Source: Frondihabitans sp. PAMC 28766
GTDB lineage: Bacteria; Actinomycetota; Actinomycetes; Actinomycetales; Microbacteriaceae
Direction: 5' to 3'
Assembly: GCF_001577365.1 (NCBI RefSeq)
Contig: NZ_CP014513.1
Span: 4,092,001-4,156,000 of the forward strand
Length of the DNA: 64,000 nucleotides
Shown: positions 1 to 7,753 of the stretch, piece by piece
How the letters are laid out: the number at the start of each line of letters is the position of its first letter
Numbering within the stretch: position 1 is the first letter of the stretch
Notes under the pieces: model-generated
Databases searched by the model: none
What the model saw: the letters and a program-made list of their open reading frames with translations, nothing else
Told to the model about the DNA's origin: nothing
Made by a program: the position numbers and the translations under genes

Positions 1-1255
1 CGGCGATGTCGCCCTTGTTCGTCATGCCGTAGCGATCGGCCGGGTTCTTCGCCACGAGTTCCGCGATGCGGTTGTACGACAGGCCTCGCTTGCGGCCCTC
101 GCTGACCATTCCGGGGAGGAGGTACTCGGTGCCGCCGAAGCCGGACTTGGCCAGGAAGACGTCGTCTCGCGGGTCTCCGAACTTCACCTCGTCTTTGCAG
201 CAGGCGTGATCGGACGCGACCCACGAGAAGTCGCCGGCCAAGACGTGGTCCCAGAGGGCTTCGACGTCTTCACGGGGCCGGAGCGGCGGGTTGACCTTGC
301 CACCGAGGTTCGCGGCGGTGCTCGTGTCGGCGAGCAGATGCCCGACGGTGACCTCCCTGCGGAAGTCGATGTGCGGGAACGTCTTCTGCATCATCATGGC
401 CGCCTCGATCGCCTTGCGGCTGCTGAGATGAAGCAGGTTGATGTTCGGAAGCTCCGTCTCGTAGGCGAGGTACGAGGCGATCGTTATCGCGAGCCCCTCC
501 GAGTGAGGTGGCCTCGATGCGCTGTAGGCCTCGAGACCGGTCAACGTGCCCTCCTCTTCGACGAGCTTGGTGTAGGCCCGCATGATCTCCGCCGTCTCGC
601 AGTGCATCGACAGTGAGATGTGGTCTTTGTCCTTTTCGAACCGGGGATCCAGGCGCGCTTTCTGGAGTGCCCGCATGATGAACTCGAAGTGGGCGAAGTC
701 GTACGACTCGTCTTCCGGGATCATCAGGAACGAGCTCTGATTGGTCGAGCGCCCGTGAAGCCCGTGGCTGCCGTAGAACATGAACACCTTGAACGACGGC
801 ACGCCGAAGTCGTCGATGATGTCGGGGATCTCCTCGATGTGCTCTTTGAGGATGGGGGCGAGGTGGAACCCGTAGTCGATGTACGCGTTGCCCTGCGCGG
901 CCTCGAGCACGTCAGGGAAGACCTCACTGTAGGGGCCGGTGCGGTTCATGTAATATGCGCCGGTCCGCATGTACGTGATGCCGCTCGTCACGCCACCCTG
1001 AGCGGATGCCCTGCTCTCGCTCGCCGTGTCGGCCGAGAGCTCGTCGTAGATGCCCCAGTGCTGGTGGACGTCGACCGCACCGGGAAAGAGATACTTGCCC
1101 CCGGCGTCGACGACTTCGGCAGCGTCGCCGGGATCGACATCGGCGCCGATCGCGACGAATCGGCCGTCGGAGACGGCCACGGCCAGTTGCTCCGGGGCCG
1201 GAGCTCCAGGACGCACCACTTTGGCGCCCGTGATCACGAGATCGTATTTCGACAT
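1..1255 (-). CDS. Dihydropyrimidinase/hydantoinase-type amidohydrolase (3' end outside window)
   Basis: 418 residues are visible; the C-terminus lies beyond base 1. The start is ATG at 1255, with an AGGAG-type ribosome site (revcomp GGAGGAGAAACAAGA) just upstream. The binuclear cyclic amidohydrolase ligands are all present in order: H64 and H66 in DVHQHWG, the carboxylatable K156 in PSFKVFMFYG, H218 in SMHCE, H276 in LLHLSS and D349 in ASDHACC. The family hydrolyses cyclic amides or ureides such as dihydropyrimidines, hydantoins and imides. It is the distal gene visible of a leftward operon with MmgE/PrpD, cyclase and CoA-transferase genes, so ring opening of a cyclic amide or imide is likely. 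The exact substrate cannot be read from the sequence. Confidence 0.88.
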   Translation of the reverse strand, partial: MSKYDLVITGAKVVRPGAPAPEQLAVAVSDGRFVAIGADVDPGDAAEVVDAGGKYLFPGAVDVHQHWGIYDELSADTASESRASAQGGVTSGITYMRTGAYYMNRTGPYSEVFPDVLEAAQGNAYIDYGFHLAPILKEHIEEIPDIIDDFGVPSFKVFMFYGSHGLHGRSTNQSSFLMIPEDESYDFAHFEFIMRALQKARLDPRFEKDKDHISLSMHCETAEIMRAYTKLVEEEGTLTGLEAYSASRPPHSEGLAITIASYLAYETELPNINLLHLSSRKAIEAAMMMQKTFPHIDFRREVTVGHLLADTSTAANLGGKVNPPLRPREDVEALWDHVLAGDFSWVASDHACCKDEVKFGDPRDDVFLAKSGFGGTEYLLPGMVSEGRKRGLSYNRIAELVAKNPADRYGMTNKGDIA

Positions 1256-1332
1256 TCTTGTTTCTCCTCCTGGGTAAAGAAATCGGCTCCATCTCGATAC
1301 TCGAGCTGGAGGTGTCATCTGTCGGTGCGGCG

Positions 1333-2754
1333 TCAGATCGGATCGATACGGGTCATCGACTGCAGCACGGCTCCGATGTCCTGGTGGCCGTCGAGATCCC
1401 GGCACGCGCTGGTCAGTGCTTCTGCGTCGGCCTCGTTCATGGTTCGCTGAGCGTTGTCGCGGAACTTCTGGTTCAACTCGTCGAACGACAGCGGGCGGGC
1501 CGGACCGCCCCGGGTGGTGAGCACCTTCTGGGTGACGGTGGTGCCATCCGAGAGGTGCGCTGTGAGCGTGGCCGGGAACTCGCGCGGGAAGATCGCAGTG
1601 CACTCGGCGTCGATCTCGACGTCGACCTTCTGCATGAGGGATCGACGAGCAGGATCCCGGGCGAGGGCGTCCGTGTAGTCGTCGAGCCCGACCTCGAGTC
1701 CTCCGCCGCCGAGGAGGCCGGCCACGACGGCGTAGGGTCCGCTGAACTGCGCCATGTAGCCGGTCTCCGGCGAACGCTTGACCTCGATGGGGTCGCCGAT
1801 CGTGGGGAAGTTCGGCGCGGGAACGCCGAGAACGAGCCGATCGATGGAGTCGAGGTCGATTCCCGAACGGCGCAGCGCCGCTGCCGCATCGACAGCGGCG
1901 TGGGTGAAGTGGTTCGCGGGATACGGCTTGAAGAAGATCCCGGGAACGCACCAGTTGTCACCGAGTCCGTCCGTGATGGCGGACGGGGTGTAGTTGCCGT
2001 GCAGCCACGCCTGGAAGAAGCCGAACCGGCCCTCGAGGACGGTCGGCGGCCCGGTCAGACCGTAGCGGACGAGTTCGACGGCGGAGACGGCCGCGTGAGC
2101 CGCCCAACCGCAGTGGATCCTCTTGACGGTGCCTCCGGTGCGGTTGCTCTCGATGATCCCGGACGCCATGGATGCCGCGACGCCCAGGACGTCGACGATC
2201 GAGTGCTCGGCCCCGGCCACGATCGCCGCTGCGACCGCACCTCCCATCGCGCCGCAGATGGACGTCGCGTGCTGTCCGTTCTCGAAGAACGTCGAGTTGC
2301 CGGCGGCTTCGTCGTAGCCGGCCATACCGAGACGGACGCAGACCTCGAGTCCGATGGCGATGCCGCGGATGAGCGTGCGTCCGTCGGTGTGATGCATCTC
2401 GGCTGCGGCGAGCGCTGCGGGAATGACGCTCGCGCTCGGATGCAGCACCGAGGGCAGGTGGGTGTCGTCGTAATCGAGCGAGTGGGCGAGCACACCGTTG
2501 ACGAACGCGGCGAGACTCGCGGGAAGCTTGTCTGGCACGCCCACCGCGGTCGCCTGCGGGTTTCCGCCCTGATCGGAGGCCCACCGTCGGGCGGCTCGGC
2601 TCGTGTCGAGGGGCGCTGCGGCGGCACAGATGCCCAGGGTGTCGAGAACCCGCATCTTGACGCTCTCGACGACGTCCTCCGGGAGGTCGTCGTAGCCCGT
2701 CCTCGCGGCGAAGACGGCCAGGGTCTCGGACAGGGTCATCGTCGCGACGGTCAT
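1333..2754 (-). CDS. MmgE/PrpD family protein
   Basis: 473 aa, starting at ATG 2754, which overlaps the stop of the upstream cyclase gene by 4 bp (ATGA), so translation is probably coupled. The all-helical PrpD domain is recognisable from the N-terminal TLGICAAA region, SLDYDDTHLPSVLHPSASV (about 97-115) and the C-terminal half with PANHFTHAAVDAAAAL. The family includes 2-methylcitrate dehydratase, cis-aconitate decarboxylase and iminodisuccinate epimerase, so the activity could be dehydration, decarboxylation or epimerisation of a carboxylic acid. No 2-methylcitrate cycle genes are nearby, so a PrpD role in propionate use is not supported. Length is normal for the family. Confidence 0.85.
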   Translation of the reverse strand: MTVATMTLSETLAVFAARTGYDDLPEDVVESVKMRVLDTLGICAAAAPLDTSRAARRWASDQGGNPQATAVGVPDKLPASLAAFVNGVLAHSLDYDDTHLPSVLHPSASVIPAALAAAEMHHTDGRTLIRGIAIGLEVCVRLGMAGYDEAAGNSTFFENGQHATSICGAMGGAVAAAIVAGAEHSIVDVLGVAASMASGIIESNRTGGTVKRIHCGWAAHAAVSAVELVRYGLTGPPTVLEGRFGFFQAWLHGNYTPSAITDGLGDNWCVPGIFFKPYPANHFTHAAVDAAAALRRSGIDLDSIDRLVLGVPAPNFPTIGDPIEVKRSPETGYMAQFSGPYAVVAGLLGGGGLEVGLDDYTDALARDPARRSLMQKVDVEIDAECTAIFPREFPATLTAHLSDGTTVTQKVLTTRGGPARPLSFDELNQKFRDNAQRTMNEADAEALTSACRDLDGHQDIGAVLQSMTRIDPI

Positions 2755-3584
2755 GCGCTCACCACCGCCAGCGGGCGCACCGGCGATCCGGTCGCACCGT
2801 AGATGTTGAGGGGCACGAGCACGAACACGAACTCGTGGACGCGCTGTTCGCCGAGTTGCTCGAGATCGAGCGCCTCGACGATGTAGACGCCCTGCTCGAC
2901 CAGGAGCACGCGGTGGGCCGGCAGAAGGGAATGGCCGCCTCCCGGCGCCAGCCGCTCGAAGGCGATGGTGTCGGCTCCCACGGCATGGACTCTTCGATCG
3001 GTCAGCCAACGGGCACCGGCCTCGCCGATCCCGGGCACTCCCGTCGTGGTCCCGAGGTACGGGGCGCCCTCGGCGAAACGTCGACCCCAACCGCTTCGAA
3101 TCAGGACGACGTCGCCCGGTCGGAGGTCGACAGCCTCGGCGGAGAGCGTGGCCTCCAGGTCGGCGGCCGTGATCTCGTATCCGCCCTCGAGGACGTCGAC
3201 GCCGAGATGGCGGGCGACGTCGAGCAGGATCCCGCGTCGGACCATGGGCTCGATCGTATGGACGCCGAGCTCGACGTACTTGCCGCCACGCCCGGCCTCC
3301 TGGGCGTCGAGACCTCCGAACAGCTTGCCGTCGTGCGAGACGTGCGCGAGCGCGTCGATGTGGGTGCCGACGTGAGTGCCGGTGGAGATCATGTCGTTGG
3401 CGGCGCTCCCCCCGTCTGGACGCAACATGTCGCCGTGCCGACGCGGCAGGGTGTGCCAGAACTGGGGGTGGTTCGGCGACTGCGGCATGCCGACGCGCAG
3501 TTGCCGGCCCAGGTCGATGGTCGTCACACCACCCTCGACCGCCGCGAGGAGGGTGTCTCCCGTTCTCTGTCGTGATGTCGTCAT
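2751..3584 (-). CDS. Cyclase family protein (kynurenine formamidase/isatin hydrolase-like)
   Basis: 277 aa, starting at ATG 3584, which overlaps the CoA-transferase stop by 4 bp; its own stop overlaps the PrpD start. The metal-binding signature of the family appears as HVGTHIDALAH with H71, H75, D77 and H81 as likely ligands (the usual Pro of HxGTHxDxPxH is replaced by Leu). Known members hydrolyse N-formylkynurenine, isatin or other amide, lactam or lactone bonds with Mn or Zn. In this operon it could act on the open or closed form of the amidohydrolase substrate. No tryptophan-pathway genes are adjacent, so kynurenine is not favoured. Confidence 0.85.
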   Translation of the reverse strand: MTTSRQRTGDTLLAAVEGGVTTIDLGRQLRVGMPQSPNHPQFWHTLPRRHGDMLRPDGGSAANDMISTGTHVGTHIDALAHVSHDGKLFGGLDAQEAGRGGKYVELGVHTIEPMVRRGILLDVARHLGVDVLEGGYEITAADLEATLSAEAVDLRPGDVVLIRSGWGRRFAEGAPYLGTTTGVPGIGEAGARWLTDRRVHAVGADTIAFERLAPGGGHSLLPAHRVLLVEQGVYIVEALDLEQLGEQRVHEFVFVLVPLNIYGATGSPVRPLAVVSA

Positions 3585-4780
3585 GCGATGGTTCCGCTCT
3601 CTCTGAGGTCGCTGATCTCGGTTGCGCCGAGCCCCGCTTCGGTGAGGATCTCGGTGGTGTCCTGGCCGATGCCGCGCCCGGTGAAGCGGATGGCGCCGGG
3701 GCTTCGGCTCATGCGCCACAGCACGTTGTGCTGCAACAGCGGCCCGAGGTCGGGGTCGTCCACTTCGACCAGCATTCGCGTCTCGCGGATGTGCGGGTCG
3801 TCGACGACGTCGCGCGAGTCGTAGACGGGCGCGATGGCCGCGCCCGCCTCCTCGAACGCCGCGACCACCTCGGCCCTCGTCCGCTCGCCGATCCAGTCGC
3901 CGACGTAGCGATCGAGGAGGTCGACGTGCTCGACGCGGGTGTTGCCTGCGGCGAACCAATCTTCGTCGATCACCTCCGGATGCCCCACGAGCGTGAGCAC
4001 CCGTTCGGCGATCCGCTGCGCGCTCGTCGACACGGCCACCCATTTTCCGTCGCGGGTGCGATAGGTGTTGCGTGGCGCGTTGTTGGTGGAGCGGTTGCCG
4101 TGGCGCTGCTCGACGACGCCCAGCTGCTGGTAGTTCGTCGGTGACGGCCCCACCGCCGTCATGATCGGTTCGAGGATGCTCATGTCGACGACCTGACCGA
4201 CGCCGGTCCGGTCGCGGTGCCGGAGGGCGACCAGAGCGGCGGAAGACGCCGCGATGCCGCAGATGCTGTCAGCCAGGCCGAATGCCGGAAGTGTCGGAGG
4301 TCCGTCGGCTTCGCCCGTGAGCTCCGCGAAGCCGCTCATGGCCTCGGCAAGGGTGCCGAAACCGGCCCGGCCCGAGTACGGTCCCGTCTGGCCGAAGCCC
4401 GTCAGACGCACGATGACGAGTCCGGGGTTGTCGCCCAGGAGGACATCCGGACCGATGCCCCAGCGCTCGAGCGTGCCCGGGCGGAAGTTCTCGACGATCA
4501 CGTCGGCCGAGCCGGCGAGGCGGCGAAACACGCCGGCGGCCTCGGGTGAGCCGAGGCGCAGCGCAACCGTCCGCTTGTTGCGGCCGACCTCTTTCCACCA
4601 GATCGAATGACCGTCTCTGCTGGCCCCGTGGCCGCGCATGTTGTCACCGCCTGTCGGATGCTCGATCTTGATGACGTCGGCACCGAAGTCGCCGAGGATC
4701 TGACAGCAGAGCGGCCCCGCGAGGATCGTCGAGACGTCGAGGACTCTGAGCCCCTCGAGGGGAAGCGTCGAATTAGTCAC
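3581..4780 (-). CDS. Class III CoA-transferase (CaiB/BaiF family)
   Basis: 399 aa with GTG start at 4780, preceded by GGAACAGGACA and followed directly by the family N-terminus PLEGLRVLDVSTILAGP. An in-frame ATG at 4852 would add an atypical 24-residue tail and is less likely. The catalytic Asp is probably D171 in FGLADSICG, and GADVIKIEHP and NFRPGTLERWGI are standard family motifs. Members move CoA between acids such as succinate, formate or carnitine derivatives. It is the first gene of the leftward operon and is divergent from the MFS gene, which suggests that the substrate or a product is activated as a CoA thioester. Confidence 0.88.
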   Translation of the reverse strand: MTNSTLPLEGLRVLDVSTILAGPLCCQILGDFGADVIKIEHPTGGDNMRGHGASRDGHSIWWKEVGRNKRTVALRLGSPEAAGVFRRLAGSADVIVENFRPGTLERWGIGPDVLLGDNPGLVIVRLTGFGQTGPYSGRAGFGTLAEAMSGFAELTGEADGPPTLPAFGLADSICGIAASSAALVALRHRDRTGVGQVVDMSILEPIMTAVGPSPTNYQQLGVVEQRHGNRSTNNAPRNTYRTRDGKWVAVSTSAQRIAERVLTLVGHPEVIDEDWFAAGNTRVEHVDLLDRYVGDWIGERTRAEVVAAFEEAGAAIAPVYDSRDVVDDPHIRETRMLVEVDDPDLGPLLQHNVLWRMSRSPGAIRFTGRGIGQDTTEILTEAGLGATEISDLRESGTIA

Positions 4781-4862
4781 CTGTTGTCCTGTTCCGTTGG
4801 TAGAAACATCGACCGGCGCTGCACAACGACCGGCTGTTGATGCTCGACACACATTACCTGTC

Positions 4863-4877
4863 TGACTCGGCGAGTCA
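4863..4877. promoter_or_regulatory. Palindromic operator candidate in divergent promoter region
   Basis: TGACTCGGCGAGTCA is a perfect 7-bp inverted repeat around one central G. It lies between the divergent CoA-transferase and MFS genes, about 40 bp upstream of a good promoter for the MFS gene. Position and symmetry suggest a regulator site for the whole catabolic locus; no regulator gene is in view. Confidence 0.45.
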
Positions 4878-4903
4878 ATCCGATGTCACCTGAATAAAAG
4901 ACG

Positions 4904-4933
4904 TTGACAGACAACAAGCATCATTGGAATACT
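4904..4933 (+). promoter_or_regulatory. Sigma70-type promoter for the MFS/flavoprotein operon
   Basis: TTGACA (4904-4909) is separated by 18 bp from AATACT (4928-4933, four of six consensus bases). It would start transcription near 4940 and leave a leader of about 70 bases before the MFS start at 5011. A matching TTGACA-N18-AATACT arrangement occurs on the minus strand at 45130-45101. Confidence 0.5.
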
Positions 4934-5010
4934 TCTCGCACCCTCACGGAACCTGTTTCCTTCAGCGGAACAGTCCTAACGGCTGCACGTTCTGTTCAAA
5001 GGAGAGCTCC

Positions 5011-6303
5011 ATGCGCACCAGACACTTCACCATCGCGGTCATCATCGCGTTGGTGCTCATCAACTACATCGATCGCAGTGCGATCTCGTACGCCGTCGTG
5101 CCGCTGACGAAGGAGTTCTCGATCACGCCGGCCCAGTACGGAGCGATCAGCAGCGCCTTCTCGATCGGCTACATGGTCTTCGCCCTGATCTCCGGGCCGC
5201 TCGTCGACCGATTCGGTCCGCGCCGGATCCTGATCGTCGGCATGCTGGTCTGGTCGGTGTCGACCGCTCTCACCCCTCTCGCCGGCGGTGTCGTCGGGTT
5301 GATGATCATCCGGATCATTCTCGGGATCGGCGAGGCGCCCGGCTTTCCTGCCGCGACTCGGCTGGCGAGTCGCTGGCTGCCTCAGAAGGAGCGTGGAATC
5401 GCGCTGAGCCTCATCGGCGGCGTCGCGGTCTCGGGCAGTCTCCTGATCGGCGGACCGATCGTGACGCAGCTGATCGCGGCAACGACGTGGCGGGGCATGT
5501 TCTGGATCCTGGCGGTGATCGGTCTCGTGTGGGTCGTGGTCGCAGCGTTCTTCCTCAAAGACACCCCCAACGACAGCAAGAGGACGACAGCCGCCGAACG
5601 GAGCTACATCGAAGCCGGTCAGCTCGAGGAAGAGCACAGCGGCCGACAGCAGAAGCTCGACTGGCGCACGCTCTTGACGAATCGGAACCTCTGGATCGTC
5701 GGCGCCGGATACTTCGCGTGGGGCTTCATGTTCTGGGGTTTCCTGTACTGGTTGCCCTCGTACCTCTCGGCCACCTACAAGCTCGACATCACCTCCGTCG
5801 GCGCCTTCTCGGTCGCCCCGTGGGCCGCAGGATGCATCGGAGCCGTTCTCGGTGGAATCGTCGTCGACCGGGTCTATCGCCGCACGTCGAGCATTCGCAG
5901 TCGCTTCGTGATCATGGGCATTGCGCTTCTGCTGTCGGGGGCATCGCTCGCACCGATCGCGTTCGCACCACCGACGCTCGGCTCGGCCCTGACGTTCATC
6001 TCGCTCGGTGTCGGCTTCGGCTTCGTCACCGGCGGCATCTGGTGGGTCGTCGCCATCGACTGCGCGCCGAACCAGCCGGCGACCGCCGCCGGATTCGCCG
6101 ACGCCTGCTTCGGCCTCTCCGGGATCGCGGCACCACTGATCATGGGATTCATCGTTCAGGGGACGGGAACCTACACCAGCGGATTCGTGCTCATGAGCAT
6201 CCTGGCGATCGTGGGTGCCCTCCTCCTCATCTTCGTGACCAGGAAGCCCGTCACCGAGATACTGGCCGAAGAACAGGCGCTCGAGACGACAAAGGTGGCG
6301 TGA
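5011..6303 (+). CDS. MFS transporter, anion:cation symporter (ACS) type
   Basis: 430 aa, about 12 membrane segments. ATG 5011 is preceded by AAAGGAG at 4998-5004. The N-terminus NYIDRSAISYAVVPLTKEF and the loop DRFGPRRILI are typical of ACS-family importers for hexuronates, galactonate, phthalate and similar organic anions. A second half follows a hydrophilic central loop near residues 190-220. It is co-transcribed with the flavoprotein gene 3 bp downstream and divergent from the catabolic operon, so it most likely imports that pathway's carboxylated substrate. Confidence 0.87.
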   Translation: MRTRHFTIAVIIALVLINYIDRSAISYAVVPLTKEFSITPAQYGAISSAFSIGYMVFALISGPLVDRFGPRRILIVGMLVWSVSTALTPLAGGVVGLMIIRIILGIGEAPGFPAATRLASRWLPQKERGIALSLIGGVAVSGSLLIGGPIVTQLIAATTWRGMFWILAVIGLVWVVVAAFFLKDTPNDSKRTTAAERSYIEAGQLEEEHSGRQQKLDWRTLLTNRNLWIVGAGYFAWGFMFWGFLYWLPSYLSATYKLDITSVGAFSVAPWAAGCIGAVLGGIVVDRVYRRTSSIRSRFVIMGIALLLSGASLAPIAFAPPTLGSALTFISLGVGFGFVTGGIWWVVAIDCAPNQPATAAGFADACFGLSGIAAPLIMGFIVQGTGTYTSGFVLMSILAIVGALLLIFVTRKPVTEILAEEQALETTKVA

Positions 6304-6306
6304 CCG

Positions 6307-7725
6307 GTGACGAGCAGCTCTGACGACGCACTCGACCTCGTGGTGGCCGGAGCCGGAGGGGGTCTCGTCGCGGCGTTGCGCGCGGCGCAGAACGGGCTGA
6401 GCGTCTTGCTCGTCGACTCGAACGAGAACTTCTCGCGCAGCAACAACACCTCGAAGACGACCTCGATGATCCCTGCCGCCGGCTCGCGCTGGCAATCCAG
6501 CGTCGGCATCGAGGACTCCCCCACCCGCTTCGTCGACGACGTCATGGCCAAGACGCACGGGGAGGCCGATCGAGCGCTCACCGAGGCTCTCGCCGAGGTC
6601 AGCGCGCCCCTCGTCGAATGGATGGCGAGCGATCTCGGGGTGCCCCTGTCGCTCGTGACCGACTTCCAGTATCCGGGCCACTCGGCGCTCCGGTGTCTCA
6701 CTGTTCCGGGGCGAGCGGGCAGGGTTCTCGTCGATTCGCTTCTGACGAAGGTGCGCGAATCCCCCCTCATCGAGCTGCTCGCGCCGGCCCGTCTCGTCGA
6801 TGTGGTCACGACCGAGGGCAGAGTCCGATCCGTGGTGCTCGAAACGGCCCGGGGGCGTCGAGAGATCGCGACGAAGGCCGTCCTCCTTGCGACGAACGGA
6901 TTCGGTGCCGACTCGGGACTCGTGCACGAACATCTTCCCGAGATCGCCGATGCTCTCTACTACGGCAGTGCGGAATCCACAGGCACGGCTCTCGAAATCG
7001 GCACCCGCCTCGGCGCCGACACCGCCTTCCTCGACGCCTACCAGGGGCATGCGGCTGTCATCCGCTCCGGCGAGGCGCTGGCCGGGTGGGCGACCGTCAT
7101 GCACGGCGGGTTCCTCGTCGACATCGATGGCGACCGCTACGGCAACGAGTCGGCGGGGTATTCGGAGTTCGCAGCCGAGTCGCTCGAGCGAGCCGGTGGA
7201 CGATCCTGGATCATCATCGACCGCACGATCTACGAGGCCTGTCGCGATTTTCAGAGCTTCCGAGACGCCGCCGACTCGGGCGCTGTCGTGTGGGGAGCAG
7301 ATTCGGACGACCTGGCCGCCCGCACAGGAATCTCGGCCTCGGGCCTCACGACGACCTTGTCGCTCACCCGGTCGTACGCCGCCGGTGACGCCGTGGACCC
7401 CTTCGGTCGCGACTTCTGGGAGGCCCCCCTCCGCGGAGAGCTGGCGGCCATCGCCGTGTCGCCCGCGCTCTTCCACACGCAAGGCGGGCTTCGGGTCGAC
7501 AAGAACGCCCGGGTGCTGGATTCTGCCGGGGTGCCGCTCCAGGGCCTCTATGCGTCGGGCGGGGCCGCCATGGGCATCTCGGGCCACGGCGCAGCCGGAT
7601 ATCTGGCGGGCAACGGCCTCCTCTCGGCGTTCGGGCTGGCTTTCCTCGCCGCCCAGCACGCCTCGGCCGAGCTGGTGACGACGGCGAACGGCCCGGATCC
7701 CGCAGGATCCGAGCCGCTCACCTGA
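6307..7725 (+). CDS. FAD-dependent oxidoreductase (fumarate reductase/KstD-like flavoprotein)
   Basis: 472 aa, GTG start 3 bp after the MFS stop with AAAGGTGG upstream. The N-terminal dinucleotide-binding motif VVAGAGGGLVAALRAAQ (about 11-27) and the C-terminal segment GLYASGGAAMGISGHGAAGY define the FAD_binding_2 family. Relatives include succinate/fumarate flavoproteins, tricarballylate dehydrogenase and 3-ketosteroid dehydrogenases, which insert or reduce a C=C bond next to a carbonyl or carboxylate. Tight coupling to the transporter suggests that it oxidises or reduces the imported acid. No signal peptide or heme domain is seen, so it acts in the cytoplasm. Confidence 0.85.
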   Translation: MTSSSDDALDLVVAGAGGGLVAALRAAQNGLSVLLVDSNENFSRSNNTSKTTSMIPAAGSRWQSSVGIEDSPTRFVDDVMAKTHGEADRALTEALAEVSAPLVEWMASDLGVPLSLVTDFQYPGHSALRCLTVPGRAGRVLVDSLLTKVRESPLIELLAPARLVDVVTTEGRVRSVVLETARGRREIATKAVLLATNGFGADSGLVHEHLPEIADALYYGSAESTGTALEIGTRLGADTAFLDAYQGHAAVIRSGEALAGWATVMHGGFLVDIDGDRYGNESAGYSEFAAESLERAGGRSWIIIDRTIYEACRDFQSFRDAADSGAVVWGADSDDLAARTGISASGLTTTLSLTRSYAAGDAVDPFGRDFWEAPLRGELAAIAVSPALFHTQGGLRVDKNARVLDSAGVPLQGLYASGGAAMGISGHGAAGYLAGNGLLSAFGLAFLAAQHASAELVTTANGPDPAGSEPLT

Positions 7726-7753
7726 CCGTTCTCGGTCGGTCGGTCGCGAAAGA

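Noticed and set aside
1333..2754. prpD of the methylcitrate cycle
   Set aside because: Family match is clear, but no prpB, prpC or propionyl-CoA genes are nearby; context points to another pathway.
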